Assembly (NCBI GenBank): GCA_964607705.1
Contig: CAZSLI010000001.1
Coordinates: forward strand, 124,001 to 188,000
Direction: 5' to 3'
Length of the DNA: 64,000 nucleotides
DNA from: CAZSLI01 sp964607705
Lineage (GTDB): Bacteria; Actinomycetota; Coriobacteriia; Anaerosomatales; PHET01
Shown here: positions 7,837-15,879 of the stretch, piece after piece
How positions within the stretch are numbered: position 1 is the first letter of the stretch
Layout: each line of letters starts with the position of its first letter
The notes under the pieces: model-generated
The model's database searches: none
What the model was told of the DNA's origin: nothing
Seen by the model: only the letters and a program-made list of their open reading frames with translations
Program-made: the position numbers and the translations under genes

Positions 7837-8651
7837 CGGCTCTGCTCCTTATCGTGCCGCTCTCCGGATGTCGCAACGAGTCCAAGACCGAGCAGATCAT
7901 CGTCAACGGCTCGACCACGCTGCTTCCCATCGCCGAAGAGGCGAAGGAAGGATTCGAGAAGGCCAATCCGGGCACCAGCGTGCTTGTCTCCGGCATGGGC
8001 TCCTCGGCAGGCATCGAGGCGGCGCTCGCGGGGACTGCGGACATCGGCACTTCCTCCCGGGATCTGAAGGAGGAGGAAGAAGGCAAGGGCCTCGTCGACA
8101 CGCCCATCGCCTTCGATGGCATCGCGGTGATAGTGAACCCCTCGAACCCGGTCGACGGCCTCACGAGCGAACAGTTGAGAGACATCTTTGCCGGGCGCAT
8201 CACCAACTGGAAGCAGGTCGGCGGTGAAGACCGGGACATCGACCTCGTCAACCGCGACGAGGCCTCCGGCACCCGGGAAGCGTTCAAGAAGATCGTCATG
8301 GGTGATGACGCCAAGTTCGATCCCTCGGCTGTGGTGCTCCCGGGCACTGGCCAAGTGCGTGATGTGGTGGCGCGTTCGAACGGCGCCATCGGCTACATCT
8401 CCGTCGGATTCGTAGAGCCGCGTTTCAGCGCCATGGAAGTCAAGGCTCTGAGTATCGACGGCGTCACGCCGACCGAGAAGACAGTCGCGTCGCGCAAGTA
8501 TCCGATCGGCCGTACCCTCCACATGTTCACAAAAGGCCAGCCCAGCGGACTCGCCAAGCGGTTCATCGACTACGTACTCACTGACGAAGTCCAGAACGGG
8601 GTCGTCATGGATGCCGGCTTCATCCCCGTGAAGGAGGCGAGCGGTCAGTGA
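7812..8651 (+). CDS. pstS: Phosphate-binding lipoprotein PstS
   Basis: PstS is the substrate-binding part of the high-affinity phosphate ABC transporter. The 279-aa product has a lipoprotein signal (MHSSALLLAALLLIVPLSGC; Cys20 is the lipidated residue) and PstS phosphate-contact motifs: GSTTLLPI, GMGSSAGIEA, GTADIGTSSR and NRDEASGTREAF. ATG 7812 is chosen because it gives a clean signal peptide. The gene begins 25 nt inside pgeF and ends overlapping pstC, so pgeF and pst are probably one transcript. Confidence 0.95.
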   Translation: MHSSALLLAALLLIVPLSGCRNESKTEQIIVNGSTTLLPIAEEAKEGFEKANPGTSVLVSGMGSSAGIEAALAGTADIGTSSRDLKEEEEGKGLVDTPIAFDGIAVIVNPSNPVDGLTSEQLRDIFAGRITNWKQVGGEDRDIDLVNRDEASGTREAFKKIVMGDDAKFDPSAVVLPGTGQVRDVVARSNGAIGYISVGFVEPRFSAMEVKALSIDGVTPTEKTVASRKYPIGRTLHMFTKGQPSGLAKRFIDYVLTDEVQNGVVMDAGFIPVKEASGQ

Positions 8652-9550
8652 CCGAGCAGGAGCGGTCGGTAGGAACAGGGCACCTGCAGCTCGTCTCACG
8701 CGAGACGCAGGTCAAGGAGTGGCTGCTCGCAGCACTGTTCTTCGGCTGCGCCTTCATCGCCGTGCTCGCCGTGGCGCTCATCTTCGCGTTCGTCGGCTAT
8801 AAGGCATACCCGATCGTGCACGAGTACGGCCTGCGCAACTTCCTGCTGGGAACCGAGTGGGCGTCATCCGAAGAGAAGTACGGCATCCTGCCGCTCATCC
8901 AGGGATCGTTCATAGTGACCTTCTTGGCGTTGGCCATGGGTACGCCGCTCGCGGTCGGCACCGCGGTGTTCTTGTCCGAGATCGCCACGCCGGGCATCCG
9001 CCGGATCGTCCGCCCGGCGGTCGAGTTGCTCGCGGGCATCCCCTCGGTCGTCTTCGGGTTCTTCGGCATCGTCATGCTGCGGCCAGTTATTGCGCTACTC
9101 ACCGACAGCGTCGGATTCGGGCCGCTGACCGCGAGTATCATCCTCGCGATCATGATCGTCCCTACGATCGCGGCCTTGTCCGAGGACGCGCTCGGCTCGA
9201 TCCCCATGGGTATCCGCGAAGCCAGCTTCGCGATGGGGGCCACGCAGTGGCAGACGATCTACAAGGTCGTCGTGCCGGCCGCGAAGATCGGCATCGTCGA
9301 CGCGATCATCCTTGGTATGGGCCGCGCAGTGGGGGAGACCATGGCGGTACTCATGCTCGTGGGTGGCGCCACGCAGTTCTTCAGCGGCGTCGGAGAGCCG
9401 ATGTCTACGCTGACCAGCCAGATCGTCATGGACATGGGCTACTCGACCGGCACACATCGCACGGCGCTCTTCGGCATGGCTGCGATCCTGTTCTTGATCT
9501 CGATGCTCCTCGTACTGAGCGTAAGGCTCTTGTCGAGGTTGAGGGACTAG
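8648..9550 (+). CDS. pstC: Phosphate ABC transporter permease PstC
   Basis: PstC is one of the two membrane subunits of the phosphate importer. The 300-aa product has about six membrane segments and the binding-protein-dependent permease EAA loop (AALSEDALGSIPMGIREASFAMGATQWQ region, about residues 176-202). The GTG start overlaps the pstS TGA. Order pstS-pstC-pstA-pstB is standard and spacing is 1-4 nt. Confidence 0.96.
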   Translation: MTEQERSVGTGHLQLVSRETQVKEWLLAALFFGCAFIAVLAVALIFAFVGYKAYPIVHEYGLRNFLLGTEWASSEEKYGILPLIQGSFIVTFLALAMGTPLAVGTAVFLSEIATPGIRRIVRPAVELLAGIPSVVFGFFGIVMLRPVIALLTDSVGFGPLTASIILAIMIVPTIAALSEDALGSIPMGIREASFAMGATQWQTIYKVVVPAAKIGIVDAIILGMGRAVGETMAVLMLVGGATQFFSGVGEPMSTLTSQIVMDMGYSTGTHRTALFGMAAILFLISMLLVLSVRLLSRLRD

Positions 9551-9551
9551 T

Positions 9552-10376
9552 ATGAACAAGACGACAGTGAACAATATCGCGGTCGGGGTGTTGTGGGTCG
9601 CGGCTGGCATAACCGTGGCCGTGCTCGGCGCGATCATCCTTTATGTGTTCGTGAACGGCGTTCGCGTCCTCTCGCCCGCGTTCATCTTCACGTGGCCGCA
9701 GGGCGTGAACTCCGAGGGCGGAATCTGGCCGACCATCGTGTCGACTCTCTACGTGACCGCTCTGTCGATGCTGATCTGCACGCCGGTCGCGGTGCTCGCC
9801 GCTGTCTACCTCGCCGAGTACGCCCACCAAGGGCGCATCGTGTCGGTGATCCGCTTCGCTGCGGATTCGCTTGCCAGTGTGCCCTCGATCGTCATGGGCC
9901 TGTTCGGCTTCGCGCTGTTCGTGGAGACCATGAACATCGGGTTGTCGATGCTGGCAGCCGCGATGACTCTCTCGCTGCTCATGCTCCCGATCGTCATGCG
10001 TGCTACCGAGGAAGCCATACGGGCGGTCCCGCGCTACATCAGGTGGGGCAGCTACGGCATGGGCGCGACCAAGTGGCAGACCGTGAGTAAGGTCGTGCTC
10101 CCGGCCGCGGCGCCGCGCATCATCACGGGAATCGTGCTGGCTACAGGACGGGCGGTCGGCGAGACGGCTGTTGTGTTCTACACGATGGGGCAGGCTATAT
10201 GGCTGCCTGTATCGCCGTTGGAGTCAGGCCGGCCGATGACCGTGCACCTCTACCTGCTCGCTGTCGAGGGGATCAACATCCCCGCGGCGTACGGGACTGC
10301 ACTACTGCTCATGATCTTGATCCTCTTCTTCAACCTGGGTGCTCGATGGATCTCGAAGCGCTATCGGAAGGTGTAG
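9552..10376 (+). CDS. pstA: Phosphate ABC transporter permease PstA
   Basis: PstA is the second membrane subunit of the phosphate importer. The 274-aa product has six membrane segments and the EAA loop ATEEAIRAVPRYIRWGSYGMG (split here by wording only; about residues 154-174), followed by KWQTVSKVVLPAAAPRIITG. The ATG is 1 nt after the pstC stop. Confidence 0.96.
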   Translation: MNKTTVNNIAVGVLWVAAGITVAVLGAIILYVFVNGVRVLSPAFIFTWPQGVNSEGGIWPTIVSTLYVTALSMLICTPVAVLAAVYLAEYAHQGRIVSVIRFAADSLASVPSIVMGLFGFALFVETMNIGLSMLAAAMTLSLLMLPIVMRATEEAIRAVPRYIRWGSYGMGATKWQTVSKVVLPAAAPRIITGIVLATGRAVGETAVVFYTMGQAIWLPVSPLESGRPMTVHLYLLAVEGINIPAAYGTALLLMILILFFNLGARWISKRYRKV

Positions 10377-10380
10377 TCAC

Positions 10381-11199
10381 ATGATCGACGACGTTCTCGA
10401 GAGAACCCATCACAAGGCGCACGACTCGGGCATCAAGGTCCAGGTCAGCAACCTCAACTTCTGGTATGGCGACTTCAACGCGCTCACCGGGATCTCCGTG
10501 GATATCCTGTCCAAGGCAGTGACGGCTTTCATCGGCCCTTCGGGCTGCGGTAAGTCGACGTTCCTTCGCTGTATGAACCGGATGAACGACCTGATCCCCG
10601 GAACGCGTGTTGAGGGAACCATGCTGCTGGATGGCGCCGACATCTATGGCGCCGGCGTCGACCCGGTCGATCTTCGCCGTCGGGTCGGGATGATATTCCA
10701 GCAGCCCAACCCGTTCCCGCAGTCCATCTACGACAACGTCGCCTATGGCCCACGCCTGCAAGGCATCAAGAAGAAGGACGAACTCGACTCGGTGGTCGAG
10801 GAGTCCCTGAAGCGGGCGAACCTGTGGAAAGAGGTCAAGGACATTCTCGGCAGGGGAGGTCTGACCCTTTCGGGCGGGCAGCAGCAGCGGCTTTGCATCG
10901 CGCGCGTGCTGGCTGTGCAGCCTGAGGTTTTGCTTATGGACGAGCCGTGTTCGGCGATCGACCCCACTTCGGTGCAGAAGATCGAGGACCTGATGGCCGA
11001 GATCAAGGACCAGGTCACGATCATCATCGTCACGCACAACATGCAGCAGGCCGCACGCGTGAGCGACCACACGGCATTCTTCCTGCAGGAAGTCGCTGGC
11101 GAGCCCGCCGTGCTCGTCGAATACGGCCGAACGAGCGAGATCTTCACGAGCCCGTGCGACAAGCGCACGGAGGACTACATCACCGGTCGCTTCGGATAG
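10381..11199 (+). CDS. pstB: Phosphate ABC transporter ATPase PstB
   Basis: PstB drives phosphate import by ATP hydrolysis. The 272-aa product has Walker A GPSGCGKST, the PstB-specific RCMNRMNDLIPG stretch, the Q-loop FQQPNPFP, signature LSGGQQQRL, Walker B VLLMDEP and the D-loop with SAIDPTS. ATG 10381 lies 4 nt after the pstA stop. The last gene before an intergenic gap that holds a hairpin, a PHO-box-like repeat and a -10 element. Confidence 0.97.
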   Translation: MIDDVLERTHHKAHDSGIKVQVSNLNFWYGDFNALTGISVDILSKAVTAFIGPSGCGKSTFLRCMNRMNDLIPGTRVEGTMLLDGADIYGAGVDPVDLRRRVGMIFQQPNPFPQSIYDNVAYGPRLQGIKKKDELDSVVEESLKRANLWKEVKDILGRGGLTLSGGQQQRLCIARVLAVQPEVLLMDEPCSAIDPTSVQKIEDLMAEIKDQVTIIIVTHNMQQAARVSDHTAFFLQEVAGEPAVLVEYGRTSEIFTSPCDKRTEDYITGRFG

Positions 11200-11219
11200 G
11201 GCCATCGCCGGGCGCCGCT

Positions 11220-11237
11220 TGTGAACATCGGGTAAAC
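11220..11237 (+). promoter_or_regulatory. Candidate PHO box (PhoP-type direct repeat) before phoU
   Basis: The site TGTGAACATCGGGTAAAC consists of two 7-nt units spaced by 4 nt (11-nt period). Read on the other strand it matches the actinobacterial PhoP repeat GTTCACCnnnnGTTCACC at 12 of 14 positions. It lies between pstB and phoU, a logical place for phosphate control. The spacing to the -10 at 11274 (36 nt) is longer than usual for an activator site. Confidence 0.45.
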
Positions 11238-11244
11238 CTTTACG

Positions 11245-11279
11245 GAGAGGGCTGCAGGTGAGCCCTCTCTCGGTATACT
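11245..11279 (+). promoter_or_regulatory. Hairpin after pstB and -10 element for phoU
   Basis: A 9-bp stem (11245-11253 with 11261-11269, 7-nt loop) follows pstB and may end or attenuate the pst transcript; no long T-run follows. Directly after it, TATACT (11274-11279) is a good -10 element 37 nt before the phoU ATG. No matching -35 is seen, in keeping with an activator-dependent promoter. Confidence 0.45.
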
Positions 11280-11315
11280 TGTACGGTACTTGAAGGTCGA
11301 CGAGAGGAGCATGGC

Positions 11316-11993
11316 ATGCGCGAACAGTTCACCCAGGAACTCGTCGACTTGCAGGCCGAAGTAGTGGATATCTGTCTGGCTGTCACGGGGTCCACCCGTG
11401 CGGCGGTGGCGTCGCTCGTGAATGGCGACGTCGATGCGGCCAACATAGTGATAGCCGGGGACGACGTGATCGACGCCCGCTGCCTCGGCATCGAGGAGCG
11501 CGTGCTCGAGACCATCGCCACCCAGTTCCCGGTGGCACGCGACCTGCGGCTGCTCCAATCCCTGACTTTCATCGCGATGCACCTCGAGCGTATGGGGGAC
11601 CTTTCGGTGAATATCGCCAAGGCGGCGCGGCGTACCGCTGACCGCCGAGGACCGCAGACGCTGTACGACCTCATCCAGGCGCAGGGCAACCTCGTCTACC
11701 GCGTACTCGACACGACGCGCGAGGCGCTGCAGAACCGCGACCTCGAGCTCGCCCGCAAGCTACCTGAGCTTGACGAGCCGATCGACCACCTCTACAAGCA
11801 GTTCTTCCGCGAGCTGGCGAGGCTGCACGAGGAGGAGGAGATCGAGTGGGCGTCCTCAATGGTGCTGGCCAGCCGCTACCTCGAGCGCATCGCTGACAAC
11901 GCGGTGGACATCGGAGAGCGCATCGCGTACCTGATCACGGGCGAACGTGACTGGCAAGGTGACAACCCCACCGTTCCGACGAGCGGGGAGTAG
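11316..11993 (+). CDS. phoU: Phosphate transport regulator PhoU
   Basis: PhoU links the Pst transporter to the phosphate two-component system and represses it when phosphate is plentiful. The 225-aa product has the two three-helix PhoU repeats, each with an E/DxxxD metal-site pattern (GDDVIDARCLGIEERVL... and HLERMGDLSVNIAKAA in repeat 1; SRYLERIADNAVDIGERI in repeat 2). A GAGAGGAGC ribosome site precedes the ATG. No phoP/phoR genes are in the window. Confidence 0.95.
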   Translation: MREQFTQELVDLQAEVVDICLAVTGSTRAAVASLVNGDVDAANIVIAGDDVIDARCLGIEERVLETIATQFPVARDLRLLQSLTFIAMHLERMGDLSVNIAKAARRTADRRGPQTLYDLIQAQGNLVYRVLDTTREALQNRDLELARKLPELDEPIDHLYKQFFRELARLHEEEEIEWASSMVLASRYLERIADNAVDIGERIAYLITGERDWQGDNPTVPTSGE

Positions 11994-11998
11994 GCGCC

Positions 11999-12676
11999 AT
12001 GACAGTCGTCGCGACTCGCTACGAAGCGGTCCGGCGGCAGGTGGCCGACGCCGCAGACATCTCAGGGCGCGACCCGAGCGATGTCACGATCGTCGCCGTC
12101 ACGAAGACTGTCGGGATCGGTGACATCCAGCACGCCCTCGATGCGGGCATCCGTGACTTTGGGGAGAACCGCGTCCAGGAGCTCCTCGGCAAGTACGGGT
12201 TGTTTCCGCACGCCCGCTGGCACTTCATCGGCAGCCTTCAGACGAACAAGGTCAAGGATGTGGTGGGGCGAGCCGCGCTGATCCATTCTGTCGACTCGCT
12301 CCGGCTGGCGCGGGAGATCGATCGCCGGGCGGCCGAAGCCGGCGTGATACAAGCGGTACTCCTCCAGGTGAACGTCAGCGGCGAGGAAGCGAAGCACGGC
12401 TTTGAATGCGATGAGGTGCGTGATGCGCTCATCGAGATGTCGCACTTCGACAACGTCGAGGTGAGGGGCCTCATGACGATGGCTCCCTATGGCAGGGCGG
12501 AGGACGTTCGCTGGGTGTTTCGCGAGCTGAAAGAGCTCCGCGATTCCCTCAGGGAGATGCCGCTCAATGGTGTAGAGTTAGACGAACTTTCGATGGGCAT
12601 GACGAACGACTTCAAAGTGGCCGTCGAAGAAGGATCAACCATCGTGCGGGTCGGTCGGGCGCTGTTCGGCCGCTGA
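11999..12676 (+). CDS. yggS: PLP homeostasis protein YggS/PROSC
   Basis: YggS binds pyridoxal phosphate and helps keep PLP and amino/keto-acid pools balanced. The 225-aa product has the PLP-lysine motif IVAVTKTVGI, GENRVQEL, HFIGSLQTNK and the phosphate-binding C-terminal SMGMTNDFKVAVEEGST and RVGRALFG. ATG 11999 follows GCGGGGAG. It stands just before sepF as in most Gram-positive and actinobacterial division clusters. Confidence 0.95.
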   Translation: MTVVATRYEAVRRQVADAADISGRDPSDVTIVAVTKTVGIGDIQHALDAGIRDFGENRVQELLGKYGLFPHARWHFIGSLQTNKVKDVVGRAALIHSVDSLRLAREIDRRAAEAGVIQAVLLQVNVSGEEAKHGFECDEVRDALIEMSHFDNVEVRGLMTMAPYGRAEDVRWVFRELKELRDSLREMPLNGVELDELSMGMTNDFKVAVEEGSTIVRVGRALFGR

Positions 12677-12695
12677 GCCGTCTCAAGGAGACGAC

Positions 12696-13262
12696 GTGGG
12701 CATGTGGCATCGCATCAAGGTCCGGCTCGGCCTCGAGGACGAGTGGGACGACGAATACTACGAAGACGACGAGTACTACGACGCTGCGCCGGCTGAGCCG
12801 GAGCCCGACTGGGACTCGCCTCGTCAGACGTATCGCGACAAGTCGCCCTATGGGTCGGGGGCGGGTCAGAACGCGGTGCGCCGCGTCGATCGCTACCCGG
12901 ACATCGATCGCGCTCGTGCGACGGGGGCACCCGATCTGCGCAGCATGCCCACGGGGGGTGCCTCGGTGACCCCGGTCACCCCGCAGGTCAAGATGCACAT
13001 CGTCGAGCCGAAGAGCTTCACGGAGGCTCAGTCGATCGCCGACAAGTTCAAGCAGGGTACTCCTGTCATCGTGAACCTGAGCATGACCAGTCCCGACCTG
13101 GCGAAGCGCTTACTCGACTTCGCTTCCGGTCTGACCTACGGACTCGACGGCGGTCTGCAGAAGGTCTCGGAACGGGTCTTCATGCTCACCCCGCACAATG
13201 TCGAGGTGTCCGATGCCGACCGTCGCCGCTTGCGCGACACCGGCCTCTTCCCCTCGGAGTAG
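12696..13262 (+). CDS. sepF: Cell division protein SepF
   Basis: SepF is the membrane-anchored partner that tethers FtsZ in bacteria without FtsA. The 188-aa product has an N-terminal amphipathic membrane-binding helix (MGMWHRIKVRLGL), an acidic linker with DDEYYEDDEYYDAAP, and the C-terminal SepF domain from about residue 95 (IVEPKSFTEAQSIADKF ... PVIVNLSMTSPDLAKRLLDF ... GLQKVSERVFMLTPHNVEV). GTG 12696 has an AAGGAGACGAC ribosome site. Confidence 0.96.
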   Translation: MGMWHRIKVRLGLEDEWDDEYYEDDEYYDAAPAEPEPDWDSPRQTYRDKSPYGSGAGQNAVRRVDRYPDIDRARATGAPDLRSMPTGGASVTPVTPQVKMHIVEPKSFTEAQSIADKFKQGTPVIVNLSMTSPDLAKRLLDFASGLTYGLDGGLQKVSERVFMLTPHNVEVSDADRRRLRDTGLFPSE

Positions 13263-13266
13263 CCAC

Positions 13267-14097
13267 TTGACCAGGGGCAACGAGATCACCCGGTTCGACG
13301 GGACCATCGCTGTGATTGGCGGTGGCAAGATGGGCGAGGCGCTTGCCGGCGGCTGGATCCGTTCCGGCGCCGTGCAAGCGGGGCAGATCACCATCGCGGA
13401 GCCCGACGGGTCTCGCCGGGACTCGCTTGCCCGCGCTCTGCCGGGCGTGGTACTTGCTGACTCGGCCCAAGCGGCGGTTCCCTGTGACCTCGTTCTGCTC
13501 GCGGTCAAGCCTCAAGTCCTCGACAAGGTGCTGGCGTCCATCGCGCAGTCACTTGAGGGCGCCCTGATCGTATCCATCGCAGCAGGTTGGTCGTGCGCCA
13601 AGCTTGAGTCGCAACTGCCCGCCGGATCGAAGGTCGTCCGCGTCATGCCTAACACCCCTGCACTCGTGGGCGCGGGCATGGCCCTCGTGAGCGCGGGCAC
13701 CGAGACCGACGCCGAGGAGCTAGAGCGGGTGCGTTCGCTGTTCTCGGCAGTGGGTTCCGCCATCGTCATCGACGAGCGCTACCAGAACGCGGGCACGGCG
13801 ATCTCGGGCTCCGGCCCGGCCTACTTCGCGCTTGTGGTCGATTCACTCGCACGGGCCGGTGTGGCAGCCGGACTCACGCGCGATGTCGCTCAGCTGCTGG
13901 CCATCCAGACGATGGCCGGGACGGCTCAACTGCTCGCAGAAACCGGCATGCATCCCAGCGAGCTGATCGACGGAGTCACGAGTCCTGGAGGTACCACTAT
14001 CGCGGCTCTCAACGAGCTTGAAGCTGCGGGTCTGCGGGCGGCGTTCTCGGATGCCGTTGCGGTCGCCGTTGCCCGCGCGGAAGAGTTGGGGTCCTAG
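13267..14097 (+). CDS. proC: Pyrroline-5-carboxylate reductase ProC
   Basis: ProC makes L-proline from pyrroline-5-carboxylate with NAD(P)H. The 276-aa product has the Rossmann motif IAVIGGGKMGEAL, AVKPQVLDKVL, VRVMPNTPALVGAGM and the C-terminal dimer/active-site motif AISGSGPAYF with GVTSPGGTTIAAL. A TTG start at 13267 is chosen: it lies 4 nt after the sepF stop behind CTCGGAG, while earlier in-frame starts lie inside sepF and give unfamiliar residues. proC between sepF and yggT is common in this kind of cluster. Confidence 0.93.
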   Translation: MTRGNEITRFDGTIAVIGGGKMGEALAGGWIRSGAVQAGQITIAEPDGSRRDSLARALPGVVLADSAQAAVPCDLVLLAVKPQVLDKVLASIAQSLEGALIVSIAAGWSCAKLESQLPAGSKVVRVMPNTPALVGAGMALVSAGTETDAEELERVRSLFSAVGSAIVIDERYQNAGTAISGSGPAYFALVVDSLARAGVAAGLTRDVAQLLAIQTMAGTAQLLAETGMHPSELIDGVTSPGGTTIAALNELEAAGLRAAFSDAVAVAVARAEELGS

Positions 14098-14355
14098 ATG
14101 GCTCCCGCAAGCCTCATACACGGACTCATCCAGTTCTACATCATGCTGATCATCGTCTACGTGCTTATGTCGTGGTTTCCTGTCTCCGGCTTCATCGAGG
14201 AGATCCATCGCGTGCTCGGTTCACTCGTCGAGCCGTACCTCGGGCTGTTCAGGCGAATCATCCCGCCCATCGGCGCCATCGATATCTCGCCCATCGTTGC
14301 CATCTTCGCTCTGCAGATTCTTGGTAATCTGCTTGCCGGAGCGTTGCGCTTCTAG
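14098..14355 (+). CDS. yggT: YggT/YlmG family membrane protein
   Basis: The 85-aa product has two hydrophobic segments: one near the N-terminus (LIQFYIMLIIVYVLMSWF) and one near the C-terminus (DISPIVAIFALQILGNLLAG), separated by the family motif LVEPYLGLFRRIIPP with conserved Pro residues. YggT proteins act in membrane or division-site organisation. The ATG directly follows the proC stop. Confidence 0.92.
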   Translation: MAPASLIHGLIQFYIMLIIVYVLMSWFPVSGFIEEIHRVLGSLVEPYLGLFRRIIPPIGAIDISPIVAIFALQILGNLLAGALRF

Positions 14356-14376
14356 TCGCTTGAAAGGATGCGACCG

Positions 14377-15189
14377 ATGAAACTGACCCCACTCGACATC
14401 CACCACAAGGAATTCCGGCACTCCCTTCGCGGTTACAGCGAGGAGGAGGTCGACCATTTCCTCGACGAGGTGGCCGATGAGTTCGAGCGGCTGTTCAAGG
14501 AGAACATCGACCTCAACGAGAGGATCGAGGCGCTCCAGGTGCGCATCAACGAGTTCGAGATGCAGAGGCAGACCATCAACAACACGCTCGTGACCGCACA
14601 GCGTTCCGCCGACGACATCGTCGCTCGCGCTCAGGTCGAGGCTGAGAACATCGTCGGACACGCGAACACGCGCGCCAAGGAGCTCGTCAACGACGCCCTC
14701 GCCAAGAAGCAGCACGTCCGGGGCGAGTTGCTGCGAATCAAGCATGCCGAAGAGGACTTCCGGGCTGCCTATCGCGCCCTTCTGGAGAGCAACATCAAGA
14801 AGATCGAGGAAGTAAGGCTCGACGACGACGTGAGCGCACTCCTAGCTCCGAGCAGCGAGAGCGCCGAGGATGTTCTCGGCATGCCTGATTCGGCTCCGAA
14901 CACGCCGCAGGCGGCTGTGCAACCGGCTCCCGCGGCGAGCGCAGCCCCGATGCCCGAGCCTGCGCCATCTCCCGTCGCGGTGACGCCTCAGCCGATCCAG
15001 CACACTCAGCCCATGCCGCCGGCGGAGCCGCCTGCGCCCGGCTTCGTCCAGGCGGTCTCCCTCGGCGAGATCGAGCCGCCGTCGATTCCGGCGGACGTCG
15101 AATTGGTCGAGCCCTCCGAGTTCGCTCTGCCTGGTTTCGACAGCCTCGGCGAGCGCGAGGACGACGTGGACATCGAGGAGATCGACTAG
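14377..15189 (+). CDS. divIVA: DivIVA/Wag31-type polar organiser
   Basis: DivIVA marks curved membrane at poles and septa and recruits growth machinery. The 270-aa product opens with the DivIVA N-terminal domain (MKLTPLDIHHKEFRHSLRGYS, about residues 1-21 with the membrane-inserting loop; then EEEVDHFLDEVADEF) and continues as a coiled coil to about residue 150. The last 110 residues are a Pro/Ala-rich acidic linker ending DDVDIEEID. ATG 14377 is chosen because GAAAGGA lies 8 nt upstream; an ATG three codons earlier overlaps that ribosome site. Confidence 0.94.
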   Translation: MKLTPLDIHHKEFRHSLRGYSEEEVDHFLDEVADEFERLFKENIDLNERIEALQVRINEFEMQRQTINNTLVTAQRSADDIVARAQVEAENIVGHANTRAKELVNDALAKKQHVRGELLRIKHAEEDFRAAYRALLESNIKKIEEVRLDDDVSALLAPSSESAEDVLGMPDSAPNTPQAAVQPAPAASAAPMPEPAPSPVAVTPQPIQHTQPMPPAEPPAPGFVQAVSLGEIEPPSIPADVELVEPSEFALPGFDSLGEREDDVDIEEID

Positions 15190-15192
15190 ACC

Positions 15193-15468
15193 GTGTCGCA
15201 ATTGCGCGTACGAGTGACCCCGAAGGCCGGCACCGATGAGGTGGCCGGCCTTCGTGATGGAGAGCTCCAGGTGCGAGTGCGTTCGGCCCCCGAGGGTGGT
15301 AAGGCGAACGCGGCCGCGTGCCGCGTGGTGGCCGGGTTCCTCGGCGTTCCCAAATCGCACGTGCGTGTGGTCCGGGGCGACACGTCGCGTCACAAGACCC
15401 TCGAGATCGACGGGCTGGACGAGCTCGAATTGACCAAGCGGGTAGGAGAAGCGGGAGAGTTGCCGTAA
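15193..15468 (+). CDS. DUF167 (YggU) family protein
   Basis: The 91-aa product matches the small DUF167/YggU fold: RVRVTPKAGTDEVAGL, then LQVRVRSAPEGGKANAAAC and FLGVPKSHVRVVRGDTSRHKTLEI. The biochemical function is unknown. It starts GTG 3 nt after divIVA and is often found next to yggT and divIVA. Confidence 0.9.
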   Translation: MSQLRVRVTPKAGTDEVAGLRDGELQVRVRSAPEGGKANAAACRVVAGFLGVPKSHVRVVRGDTSRHKTLEIDGLDELELTKRVGEAGELP

Positions 15469-15504
15469 TATACCCGCGAATGCTGGGGGGGCGAAGGGGG
15501 AGTT

Positions 15505-15759
15505 GTGACGTACGAGCCGATCCGTGTTCTCGTCGAGACGAGCGAGCGCACGTTCAGGGGCACCATCCACAAGCCGGTGGTCGATGACCAATTCCGGCTG
15601 TCGGATCATCTGAACTCATACGAGAAGAACTTCTTGTGTTTGTCGGAGGTCACGGTGCACGAGCGTGGACAGCAGTATCGGGCGGGCGACAAGTGCCCGT
15701 TCGTCGCGATATCGCTCAGTGCCATCACCTACATCACGCCACTCGAAGAGGGCGCGTAG
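15505..15759 (+). CDS. 84-aa conserved-looking protein of unknown function
   Basis: The product (MTYEPIRVLVETSERTFRG...) has GC-rich third positions like its neighbours and a GAAGGGGGAG ribosome site before GTG 15505, so it is probably real. The pattern of alternating hydrophobic residues (IRVLVETSERTFRGTI, KNFLCLSEVTVHERG, FVAISLSAITYITPL) suggests an all-beta fold, possibly a DUF6812-like domain; I am not certain of the family. It is the last gene before the ileS promoter. Confidence 0.7.
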   Translation: MTYEPIRVLVETSERTFRGTIHKPVVDDQFRLSDHLNSYEKNFLCLSEVTVHERGQQYRAGDKCPFVAISLSAITYITPLEEGA

Positions 15760-15815
15760 TCGGTACCGCGGTCCGCCCGTGCCAGCGCCCGGGTGCTTTC
15801 GGCCGACGCCGCGCG

Positions 15816-15845
15816 TTGACCCTGCCCCGTAGCGTGCGCTACCCT
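15816..15845 (+). promoter_or_regulatory. Promoter of the ileS T-box transcript
   Basis: TTGACC (15816-15821) is followed after 18 nt by TACCCT (15840-15845). This places the transcript start near 15852, about 30 nt before the first conserved T-box stem. Confidence 0.6.
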
Positions 15846-15879
15846 CGCTGTCACGCGCGGGCGCAGTTGCCGTGCGGGC

